From an uncultured Clostridium sp. (GTDB taxonomy: Bacteria > Bacillota_A > Clostridia > TANB77 > CAG-508), in the NCBI GenBank assembly GCA_947382445.1, contig CANCZH010000034.1:1-19222 (forward strand): DNA of 19,222 bases, written 5' to 3'. The notes beneath the pieces were generated by a model. It was not told where the DNA came from, searched no databases, and saw only the letters and a list, made by a program, of their open reading frames with translations. The position numbers were made by a program, and so were the translations under genes. Within the stretch, counting starts at the first letter, position 1; each line of letters opens with the position of its first letter. This document shows, in pieces, positions 1 to 6,215 of this stretch.

Positions 1-13
1 TTAAATTACTCAT
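1..13 (-). CDS. 5' end of a gene leaving the window (minus strand)
   Basis: On the minus strand an ATG (positions 13-11) is preceded by a good ribosome binding site, GGAGG (27-23), nine bases upstream. Only Met-Ser-Asn-Leu can be read before the window ends, so the product is unknown. The call rests on the SD-ATG pair alone and could be chance in AT-rich DNA. Confidence 0.4.
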
Positions 14-27
14 AAAAATCTACCTCC

Positions 28-719
28 AAAAATTAAAATTTTTCATTTTCAAAAATGTATCTACAAGAGCCAATTTTCTAAGAACAAATGTACTACACGA
101 GTTGGGTAAAAATTGGGTAAAATACTCTCCAAAAACATCATAAAAATGCACAAATGTTTCATAAATCAAAACTCTTATAAATACCTAAATACCAACAAAA
201 ACTCTAATTTTCACAAACTAACAAAAACCGTTCAAACCTCGCTCATAACCCGAAGGGACAATAAAATTCAAAGATTTTCATAATAATACATATAAAAACA
301 TAAAAAAGCATGATATAATCATTAAAAATAATGAAAGTACATTTAATGAATAAATAAACATAGGATGCATAAAAACAAATCAAAGATAACTTATTGAAAT
401 CCAACTAATACAATTTCCAACAGAATGAGAAACAACTTATTACCAACAAATTTTATAATTCATAATGAAGAAAAAAGAAAAAAGATTTTCAGAAAATTGG
501 ACATATTACATAGTTACAGGAGATTAATTACATATAAATATAGAAAAATATATGAAGCTAGAATTAAAAATATTAAATCAAGAAAAATATATAATTAAAT
601 TTTACAAGTGAAATTGTTAAGTTGTAAGAAACAAGAAAAGAGAAATTATACAGATGATTTAAAAATAATAAAATAGATAAATATGATTCATATTACAGCT
701 AATAGAAAGGAAATCAATA
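28..719. other. Gene-poor stretch, no supported gene
   Basis: I see no convincing gene here. It holds a short tandem-like repeat (TTGGGTAAAA twice, 102-121), a 16-base piece resembling an fMet anticodon arm (241-256), an extended -10-like box (TG-A-TATAAT, 311-319) with no good -35, and an unremarkable 57-codon plus-strand open frame (425-598) without a clear ribosome binding site. Between about 467 and 610 another plus frame, interrupted by one stop, reads somewhat like protein and may be a gene relic; I do not recognise it. Confidence 0.5.
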
Positions 720-2291
720 ATGAGTATTTTAAATAGTGCCAGTGGTAAATCAGTTTATAGGGGATATGACTATTATAAAGAAGGAAATGTAATTTCACAT
801 ACACAACTGTCAGACTTTGAATATGAAGGAGAAGTATAAGGAACAAATAAATTACCATATCATGTAACAATAAACACAAAACACCATAAAAGTTCATCAT
901 GTGATTGCCCATTTGCTAATGGAAATACTATATGCAAACACATGATAGCCTTGTTTTTCACAATTTCACCAGAAGATTTAAGAGATTATGAAGAATGGGT
1001 AGAAAACTATTATGAAGATGAATGCGAAGAATATGATGAGAATTATTATGAAGACTAGTACAAATATGATAGATATAAAAATTATAATAGATATAGACAT
1101 AATTTTATAAGACCAATATTTTTTAACGAATTATTATCAAATTTTGTAAATAAGTTATCAGAAGAAAAGTTAAAAAATATTTTAATTGAAGAGCTAAGAA
1201 AAGATGAGGAACATACATTTAACAATTATTTAAAGAATAGTTTAGATAAAAATAATATACATAGAATACTAAATAAAATTAATAACAGTTTTTATAAATT
1301 ATCGCACAATTACGATTATAATAATAAAGACTATACAGTTAATCTTTTATCAAAAAGTGAAAAAGAAAAAATTTCTAATGCATATTCTACAAGTAAAGAA
1401 ATGAAAGAAAATATAGATAAAGTAATTTTAAATCCTGAGATTGCAACATATAACGATTATAAATGGATTGTAACATTTTATAAAAATAGAAACTCTAAAA
1501 AGGATATAGAAATATATACTAAAAAACTACAATCATTTTTTGATACATTAAAACATTATAGTATAAAAAATACAATCCAAAAATCAAATGTGCTAATTAC
1601 AACATATTTGCTAAATAATTATAACTTACAAGAAACAGCAGAATCACTTGTTAAAAATTGCAAATATAAAGAATATGTTGATTATATAATAGAAAATTCA
1701 AATGATTGTAATCAATTATATAAACACTTTAATAAAGTAGTAGAAAACGAAAAATATATTAATAAAGAACATATATCAAAAGTTTATTATCATTTTTATT
1801 TAAAAATATTAGATGACGAAATATATAACCAATATTGCTATTACAGTTTTTTATATAACAAAGATATAAGTAACTTGATATTTCTAAAAAATACAGATAA
1901 ATTTAATTATTATACAAATAAAATTATAAAGAATACAAGAGATGTAATTACGCTAGAGAAATTATATATTTTTTTAAATAATAAAGAAAAATTGTTTGAA
2001 CTATTATTTAATAAAGAAAATGAATACAGATTAATAGCAAATATTGAAATTTTAAAAGACAATTATAATAACCATTTATTAAAATATTTTAAAGAACGTT
2101 TCTATGAAGTAGTAGCAATAGAAAAGAGTAGAGATAATTATAAAAAGGCATCTACTTATCTTGGAGCAATATGCAAACTTAATAATGGAGATCAAATGTT
2201 AAGTGAAATAATAAGTGAACTTAAAAATTCAGAATATTCAAAGAGAATTGCCCTATTCGACGAGATAAATAAAGCTACAAATAAAGGTTAG
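720..2291 (+). pseudogene. SWIM zinc-finger protein gene broken by two in-frame stops
   Basis: One frame runs from ATG 720 (preceded by AGAAAGGAAATC) to TAG at 2289-2291, 524 codons, interrupted only by TAA at 837-839 and TAG at 1056-1058. Between the stops lies a SWIM metal-binding motif, Cys-Asp-Cys, eight residues, Cys-Lys-His (codons 900-941), followed by an acidic Tyr/Glu-rich stretch. The remainder (intact from ATG 1401, 296 codons) is a long helical, Lys/Asn/Tyr-rich region ending in a basic helix, the usual layout of uncharacterised Firmicutes SWIM proteins. SWIM domains are proposed to bind nucleic acid or protein; the role here is unknown. Both lesions are substitutions, since the frame is kept, so either true decay or base errors could explain them. 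Stop-codon recoding is unlikely because TAA and TAG end the other genes here. The motif call is strong; pseudogene status is moderately sure. Confidence 0.75.
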
Positions 2292-2344
2292 TTCACAATA
2301 AGTGTAATTATAATATTGCAAATATAGAAATAATGTTCAAAATA

Positions 2345-2378
2345 GAAAAGAAAAATAAGCAAGTCATAAAGACCTGCT
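2345..2378 (-). terminator. Intrinsic terminator of the tRNA-fMet gene
   Basis: Read on the minus strand, AGCAGGTC, a five-base loop TTTAT, then GACTTGCT form an eight-pair stem with one G-T wobble, followed by TATTTTTCTTTT. It starts six bases after the tRNA CCA end. There is no T-run on the plus strand, so it acts for the minus-strand tRNA only. Confidence 0.8.
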
Positions 2379-2383
2379 ATAAA

Positions 2384-2459
2384 TGGTTGCGGGGGGTAGA
2401 CTCGAACTACCGACCTTTGGGTTATGAGCCCAACGAGCTGCCAACTGCTCCACCCCGCG
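2384..2459 (-). tRNA. Initiator tRNA-Met (fMet, anticodon CAT), CCA encoded
   Basis: The minus-strand sequence folds as a 76-nt cloverleaf. The acceptor stem has the C1-A72 mismatch diagnostic of bacterial initiator tRNA. The anticodon stem carries three G-C pairs (GGG/CCC) around the loop CTCATAA, giving anticodon CAT. The T arm is GGTAG / TTCGAGT / CTACC, and A73 is followed by an encoded CCA (2386-2384). The three G-C pairs and the mismatch separate it from elongator tRNA-Met. It has its own promoter and terminator and is transcribed away from the secretion locus. Confidence 0.97.
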
Positions 2460-2498
2460 ATATTAAAATATAGTACTCATTACCTAAGTACATTTGCT

Positions 2499-2528
2499 AT
2501 TATAACACAGCAACAAAACTATTGTCAA
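2499..2528 (-). promoter_or_regulatory. Promoter of tRNA-fMet
   Basis: On the minus strand there is a perfect TTGACA (2528-2523), an 18-base spacer and a perfect TATAAT (2504-2499). Transcription should start near 2492, about 33 bases before the mature tRNA. Confidence 0.85.
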
Positions 2529-2588
2529 TAATATTATATTCAAAAATCATAAAAAAATGCTAAAAAATTAAAAAAATGTAAAAAACTA

Positions 2589-2617
2589 TGTACAAACTCC
2601 CTAATATGTGGTATTAT
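2589..2617 (+). promoter_or_regulatory. Candidate promoter P1 of the pilin/secretion locus
   Basis: TGTACA (2589-2594, four of six consensus bases), a 17-base spacer, then TATTAT (2612-2617) with an extended -10 TG at 2609-2610. The predicted start near 2624 leaves a leader of about 44 bases containing AAAGGAGG before the ATG at 2668. It lies back to back with the tRNA promoter. Confidence 0.55.
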
Positions 2618-2667
2618 TAAACATATAAGGTAAAAAATGATTTAATCGATATAAAGGAGGAAAAACT

Positions 2668-3039
2668 ATGAGTAAGAAAAAAATAGTAAGAATACTTTCA
2701 ATAGCATTAATGGTAGCAATGATAGCAATGTGTCTACAAAACGTAGTTTTTGCAGATATGCCAGATCCTAAAACAATGACAGGAACAACAAGTACAACAT
2801 CTGGAACATTTACAAGTGTAGTAAATACAGTTATAGGTATAGCACAAGTTATTGGTGTTGCAGTAGCTATTATAATGTTAATAGTATTAGCTATAAAATA
2901 TATTTCATCAGCACCAAATGATAAAGCTGAAATTAAAAAACATGCTGTTATGTATATAGTTGGTGCAATCGTTCTTTTCGGTGCATCAGGACTATTAGGA
3001 ATAGTAAAGACATTTACAAACGAAACAGTAAACAAATAA
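2668..3039 (+). CDS. VirB2/TrbC-like pilin 1
   Basis: A 123-aa protein with the layout of VirB2/TrbC pilins: a Sec signal peptide (basic MSKKK, hydrophobic 6-29, likely cleavage after Ala29), a Thr/Ser-rich external segment (about 35-50), membrane helix 51-76, a short charged cytoplasmic loop (SSAPNDKAEIKK, 80-91) and a second helix 93-113. The family forms the pilus or surface conduit of type IV secretion systems; that role is inferred here from topology and neighbours. The start is set by AAAGGAGG (2653-2660). It is the first gene after the candidate promoter, and a strong terminator follows it, so it is probably made in excess over downstream genes. It is closely related to the third pilin, with near-identical DNA across the loop. 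Confidence 0.85.
   Translation: MSKKKIVRILSIALMVAMIAMCLQNVVFADMPDPKTMTGTTSTTSGTFTSVVNTVIGIAQVIGVAVAIIMLIVLAIKYISSAPNDKAEIKKHAVMYIVGAIVLFGASGLLGIVKTFTNETVNK
2905..2963 (+). repeat. Near-identical 59-bp block shared by pilins 1 and 3 (copy 1)
   Basis: This block matches 3731-3789 at 56 of 59 bases by eye, including synonymous positions, whereas the rest of the two genes is much more diverged. It encodes the charged loop and the start of the second helix. Recent gene conversion or partial duplication is the simplest explanation. Confidence 0.8.
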
Positions 3040-3054
3040 TAGCAGATAAATTAA

Positions 3055-3092
3055 TAAAAAAGATTATCATTTCCTATGATAATCTTTTTTTA
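3055..3092 (+). terminator. Intrinsic terminator between pilin 1 and pilin 2
   Basis: A perfect inverted repeat: AAGATTATCAT, loop TTCCT, ATGATAATCTT, then a T-run to 3091. The stem can extend through flanking A and T runs. It lies 20 to 50 bases after the stop of pilin 1 and before the ribosome binding site of pilin 2, so it should end or attenuate transcription after the first pilin. The flanking A-run means it could also work on the other strand. Confidence 0.85.
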
Positions 3093-3109
3093 TAAAAGAA
3101 GGTGAGAAT

Positions 3110-3487
3110 ATGCATAAAAAAACAATAAGAATAGTTAGTATTTTAATTATAATTACATATATGCTAAGTTGCGTGAGTATAGTATTTGGTCAAGAAATAG
3201 ACCCACTAGCAGTAGTAGGAAGCGGTCCAGATCCATCAGCAGGTGGGGCAGGAGTAACAACATTATACAAACTAGGAAACTCTATATTAGGAATATTACA
3301 ATATGTAGGAGCAGCAGTTGCAATAATAGCAACGCTTATATTAGGTATGAAATATATGTATAGTTCTCCAGATGAAAAAGCAGAAGTAAAGAAAAAACTA
3401 ATTCCTTATATAATAGGAGGAATATTAGTTTTTGGAGCAGTTCAATTAGTTAAAATAGTAGAAATATTTGCGAAAGACATATTATAA
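3110..3487 (+). CDS. VirB2/TrbC-like pilin 2
   Basis: A 125-aa pilin-like protein: signal peptide (1-27, probable cleavage after Gly27), a Pro/Gly/Ser/Ala-rich external stretch (about 30-48), then two hydrophobic helices separated by a charged loop containing SSPDEKAEVKKK. The loop keeps the pattern of the neighbouring pilins but is clearly diverged from them. The start is set by AGAAGGTGAG four bases before the ATG. It sits downstream of the intrinsic terminator, so it depends on read-through or a promoter I did not find. Its likely role is as a minor pilin or second subunit of the type IV secretion surface structure; this is inferred from family layout and context. Confidence 0.82.
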   Translation: MHKKTIRIVSILIIITYMLSCVSIVFGQEIDPLAVVGSGPDPSAGGAGVTTLYKLGNSILGILQYVGAAVAIIATLILGMKYMYSSPDEKAEVKKKLIPYIIGGILVFGAVQLVKIVEIFAKDIL

Positions 3488-3511
3488 TAAATGTTATAAG
3501 GAGGAGCAAAA

Positions 3512-3862
3512 ATGAAAATAAATAAAATATTAAAATGCATTATATTAACAACAATTATTCTTATTGCTTTTTCAAATATAACATTTATATTTGCAACAGC
3601 AGGAATTAATCCAACAACAACACATGTAGCATCATTTGAAAAAGCAGTTAAAATTATTTTAGGATTATTTGAAATAGTAACAGTAGCGGTGGGAATAATA
3701 ATGCTGATGGTACTAGGAATAAAATATATGTCATCAGCACCAAATGACAAAGCTGAAATTAAAAAACATGCTGTTGTATATATAGTTGGAGCATGTATGG
3801 CATTTGGAGCAACAGGAATCACATCAATTATAAAAACTTTTGTAGAAGAATCATTAAAATAA
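3512..3862 (+). CDS. VirB2/TrbC-like pilin 3
   Basis: A 116-aa pilin-like protein with a signal peptide (1-28, cleavage probably after Ala28), a short external segment, helix about 45-68, the charged loop SSAPNDKAEIKKHAV and a second helix. The loop is residue-for-residue the same as in pilin 1 and the DNA there is nearly identical, so these two are the closest pair of the four. AAGGAGGAG lies six bases before the ATG, and the gene follows pilin 2 by 24 bases, so they are probably co-transcribed. Its role is inferred as a pilin subunit of the secretion apparatus. Confidence 0.83.
   Translation: MKINKILKCIILTTIILIAFSNITFIFATAGINPTTTHVASFEKAVKIILGLFEIVTVAVGIIMLMVLGIKYMSSAPNDKAEIKKHAVVYIVGACMAFGATGITSIIKTFVEESLK
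3731..3789 (+). repeat. Near-identical 59-bp block shared by pilins 1 and 3 (copy 2)
   Basis: Second copy of the block at 2905-2963. The three differences I count are one T/C and two in the codons just after the shared loop. Confidence 0.8.
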
Positions 3863-3871
3863 AATACTAAA

Positions 3872-3912
3872 GAGGAGAAGATTATGTTAAGAAAACGTAA
3901 CTTCTTTTTTTA
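3872..3912 (+). terminator. Possible weak terminator/attenuator with an 11-codon ORF
   Basis: After pilin 3 there is AGAGGAG followed by ATG 3884 and 11 codons (MLRKRNFFFYT). The same bases can fold: AGAA (3876-3879) with TTCT (3902-3905) and GTTA (3886-3889) with TAAC (3898-3901), leading into a seven-T run (3905-3911). It could be an attenuator with a leader peptide, a plain weak terminator, or a coincidence. The stem is short and bulged. Confidence 0.35.
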
Positions 3913-3967
3913 TACCTAAAAATAAAGGAAGATATTATAACAATATAGTTACAAATGTAAAAACATG

Positions 3968-3997
3968 TTGAAAAAACACGGCTAGATGTATTATAAT
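3968..3997 (+). promoter_or_regulatory. Candidate promoter P2 before pilin 4
   Basis: TTGAAA (3968-3973), an 18-base spacer and a perfect TATAAT (3992-3997). The start would fall near 4004, about 28 bases before the ATG at 4032. A second TATAAT at 4011-4016 lacks a good -35 and lies too close to the gene. P2 probably drives pilin 4 and the downstream secretion genes. Confidence 0.6.
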
Positions 3998-4010
3998 ATA
4001 TGATATCTAG
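3982..4010. promoter_or_regulatory. Imperfect palindrome over the P2 -10 box (possible operator)
   Basis: CTAGAT (3982-3987) and ATCTAG (4005-4010) form perfect outer arms of a 29-base dyad centred on the TATAAT, with several further matching inner positions. A protein bound here would block P2. No regulator gene is visible in the window, so the operator role is inference. Confidence 0.4.
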
Positions 4011-4031
4011 TATAATAAGGGGGAAAAATGC

Positions 4032-4436
4032 ATGAAAATCCTTAAAGCTGTTTGTATAGTAATAATTACAACAATAATATCACTTAATATACTTACACCA
4101 AAATCATCAGCAGTACAAGTAAAAAATTTTGACCAAATGAAAAGTTCTATACAAGATTTTATGAATAGAGGAAAAAATGGTAACTCAGCTAATATGTCAG
4201 GTGATGATATGAAAAACATTATAATTCCAATTGCTAACATATTAACAGCAGTTGGTGTAATTGTGTTAGTTGCAGTTACAATTATTATGGGAATAAAATA
4301 CATGTTTGCAACACCAGAAGAAGCTGCAAAATTAAAAAATCAACTAATAGGACTAGTTGTATCAGGAGTAGTAATTCTAGGAGCAACAGCTATTTGGAAA
4401 ATAGTATATAACATATTAAATTCAGTTGGATTATAG
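4032..4436 (+). CDS. VirB2/TrbC-like pilin 4 (divergent)
   Basis: A 134-aa protein with a signal peptide (1-27, KSSA then VQ), a longer hydrophilic external part (28-60, Asn/Met/Ser-rich), and two hydrophobic helices flanking the loop ATPEEAAKLKNQ. It keeps the IKYM...P-E loop signature but is the most divergent of the four and has its own promoter, so it may play a different part, such as the base or core subunit rather than the filament. The start is set by AAGGGGG (4017-4023). An ATG four bases upstream (4028) is in another frame and stops after five codons. Confidence 0.8.
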   Translation: MKILKAVCIVIITTIISLNILTPKSSAVQVKNFDQMKSSIQDFMNRGKNGNSANMSGDDMKNIIIPIANILTAVGVIVLVAVTIIMGIKYMFATPEEAAKLKNQLIGLVVSGVVILGATAIWKIVYNILNSVGL

Positions 4437-4459
4437 AAATTACAAATTATAAGTAAATA
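4437..4459 (+). repeat. 23-bp direct repeat, copy 1
   Basis: It starts right after the stop of pilin 4 and matches 4571-4593 at 21 of 23 bases, with a period of 134. Both copies are A/T-only in large part, so the significance is modest. Confidence 0.55.
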
Positions 4460-4570
4460 AAAAACATAAAAAAATGCAGCAAAGCGAATAAGCAGGAATT
4501 TATAAGATAATATATTTGCATATCAAATAATTTACAACGAAATTTAATGCAGATACATTTGAATACAAAA

Positions 4571-4593
4571 AAATTACAAATTATGAGCAAATA
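4571..4593 (+). repeat. 23-bp direct repeat, copy 2
   Basis: Second copy of the 4437-4459 repeat, within the 261-base gap between pilin 4 and the PrgI gene. The same gap holds a TTGACA (4645-4650) with TAGAAT only 15 bases away, which is at best a weak promoter. I see no gene in the gap. Confidence 0.55.
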
Positions 4594-4697
4594 TAACAAG
4601 GAAAACAAGAAAAAAATTGTACATAGAACAAATTAAAATAAAGGTTGACAAAGTTAGATTTAAATTAGAATTTGTAAGGAACGAAGGAGGAGAAGAT

Positions 4698-5033
4698 ATG
4701 GGAACATACTATATTCCTAGAAATCTAAGAGGAGAAACAAGAATATTTTATATATTTACAGTAAAATCACTAATAACAACAGTTTGCGGAATTGCATTAG
4801 GACTAGTATTTTTATTAATATTTTCTATGATAGGTATGAAATTAGTAGGAATAATAATTACAGGAATACTGGGGCTACTTGGATTTGGAGTGGGAGCAAT
4901 AAAAATACCAACACTATCAGGAATACCAGTTACAAAAAAAATAGGTGGAGAACCATTAAGCGAAATAATTACAAGATGGATAAAATTTAACAAAACAAAG
5001 AAGATGTACGTATATACAAAGGAGGAAAAATAA
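4698..5033 (+). CDS. PrgI-family (VirB3-like) inner-membrane protein
   Basis: A 111-aa protein that begins MGTYYIPRNLRGETRI and continues with a pair of hydrophobic helices (about 27-70), then a Pro/Gly segment (SGIPVTKKIGGEPLSE) and a basic, aromatic tail. This matches PrgI/TcpE-type proteins of Gram-positive conjugation systems, the usual partners of VirB4 and placed like VirB3. I chose ATG 4698 because AAGGAGG (4684-4690) lies seven bases ahead. The frame stays open upstream to a TTG at 4617, but that extension has no ribosome binding site and would give an atypical N-terminus. The stop lies one base before the next ATG, so the two genes are translationally coupled. Confidence 0.85.
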   Translation: MGTYYIPRNLRGETRIFYIFTVKSLITTVCGIALGLVFLLIFSMIGMKLVGIIITGILGLLGFGVGAIKIPTLSGIPVTKKIGGEPLSEIITRWIKFNKTKKMYVYTKEEK

Positions 5034-5034
5034 A

Positions 5035-6183
5035 ATGGAGATAATAACTGTCCTACAAATTGTTTTAGCAATATTAGTTTTTATAATACTAGGGCTAATT
5101 GCAGCATACTTCCTAGTAATATACATGAATAATAGAAAACAAGAAGAAGTAGAAGAAGAATCATTAGGAATAAAAGATGAAGAATTAAAAGATTTTAATG
5201 GAATGCCAAGAGAATCAATATTCAAATTTATGGAATTTGATGAAGTAAAAGATAATATGATTATTAGAAAAAATAGATCACAATATATAATGATACTTCA
5301 ATGTTCAGGTGTTAATTATGACTTAATGTCAGAAGAAGAAAAAATTGCTGTTGAAGAAGGATTTGTACAGTTTCTAAATACGCTTAGATTTCCAATACAA
5401 ATATATGTTCAAACAAGAAGTTTAAACTTAAGAGAAATAGTTGAAGAATATAAATCAAGAGTATCTGAAATAGCACAAGATATAGAAAAACTAAATGGAA
5501 GAATACAAACAGCAAGAGATACAAAAAATGAAAGACTATTACAAAAACTGCAATTTGAAAAAAGAAGAAAAGAAAGAGTTCTAGACTATGGAATGGATAT
5601 TGCAGAATATGTAGCAAGAATGAGTTTAAATAAAAACGTACTTCAACAACGTACATACTTAATAATTTCATACTATGCAAGTGAAACAGGAGCAACAAAT
5701 GATACACCACAAGATGAAATTGACGCAATGTGTTTTTCAGAACTATATACAAGAGCTCAAACAGCAATGCGTTCATTGCAAGCATCAGAAGTTAGTAGCA
5801 AAATTTTAAACTCAGAAGAAATTTCAGAACTATTATATATAGCATACAACAGAGACGATTCAGAATTATTACAATTTTCTAAAGCATTGGATGCACAATA
5901 TGATGCACTATATTCAAGCGGAAAAGATGTATTACAAAAACGTCAAGAGAAACTTGATGAAGAAATTAATAGTGAAGCAATTGAACTTGCAACAGAAAGT
6001 ATTGTAAGAGCAGACAAATATAAACAAATAGAAGAAATGAAAAGAGAACAAAGAATAAAAGAAAAAGCAACAGAACTTATAGATCAATATAAAGAACAAA
6101 TGGATGAAGTTACATATAAGGGTGCAAAAGAAGAAGTAAAAAAAGCAAGAGTAAGAAAGACAAAAGCAAAAAGCGAAGAATGA
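5035..6183 (+). CDS. Membrane-anchored VirB4 N-terminal-like (TraC-type) protein
   Basis: A 382-aa protein with an N-terminal membrane helix (6-31), an acidic linker, then a domain (about 75-135) with the pattern IIRKNRSQYIMILQCSGVNY ... FLNTLRFPIQIYVQTRSLNL. That pattern resembles the start of VirB4/TraC-type conjugation ATPases, which normally carry this domain on the same chain as the ATPase. A likely coiled coil (140-190) and a highly charged, Lys/Glu-rich tail follow; no Walker motif is present. It overlaps the PrgI ribosome-binding context and directly precedes the ATPase gene, which suggests it docks the ATPase to the membrane channel. The ATG has GGAGG nine bases upstream. Family assignment is moderate and the function is inferred. 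Confidence 0.75.
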   Translation: MEIITVLQIVLAILVFIILGLIAAYFLVIYMNNRKQEEVEEESLGIKDEELKDFNGMPRESIFKFMEFDEVKDNMIIRKNRSQYIMILQCSGVNYDLMSEEEKIAVEEGFVQFLNTLRFPIQIYVQTRSLNLREIVEEYKSRVSEIAQDIEKLNGRIQTARDTKNERLLQKLQFEKRRKERVLDYGMDIAEYVARMSLNKNVLQQRTYLIISYYASETGATNDTPQDEIDAMCFSELYTRAQTAMRSLQASEVSSKILNSEEISELLYIAYNRDDSELLQFSKALDAQYDALYSSGKDVLQKRQEKLDEEINSEAIELATESIVRADKYKQIEEMKREQRIKEKATELIDQYKEQMDEVTYKGAKEEVKKARVRKTKAKSEE

Positions 6184-6215
6184 GCATCAAGAACGAATGA
6201 TGAGGAGGATATAAA

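Noticed and set aside
688..912. Minus-strand 74-codon frame over the SWIM N-terminus
   Set aside because: The plus-strand frame carries the Cys/His motif and a ribosome site; the minus frame is a low-complexity hydrophobic shadow.
720..1400. Stop-codon reassignment in the SWIM gene
   Set aside because: Both TAA and TAG are involved, and the same codons end neighbouring genes with proper spacing to the next start.
241..2459. tRNA-fMet and the 241-256 fragment as att sites of an integrated element
   Set aside because: The fragment is in the opposite orientation to the tRNA and matches the anticodon arm, not the 3' end normally used; no integrase is present.
4617..4697. Upstream TTG start for the PrgI-family protein
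   Set aside because: It has no ribosome site and adds 27 atypical residues, while ATG 4698 has a strong AAGGAGG and yields the family-typical N-terminus.
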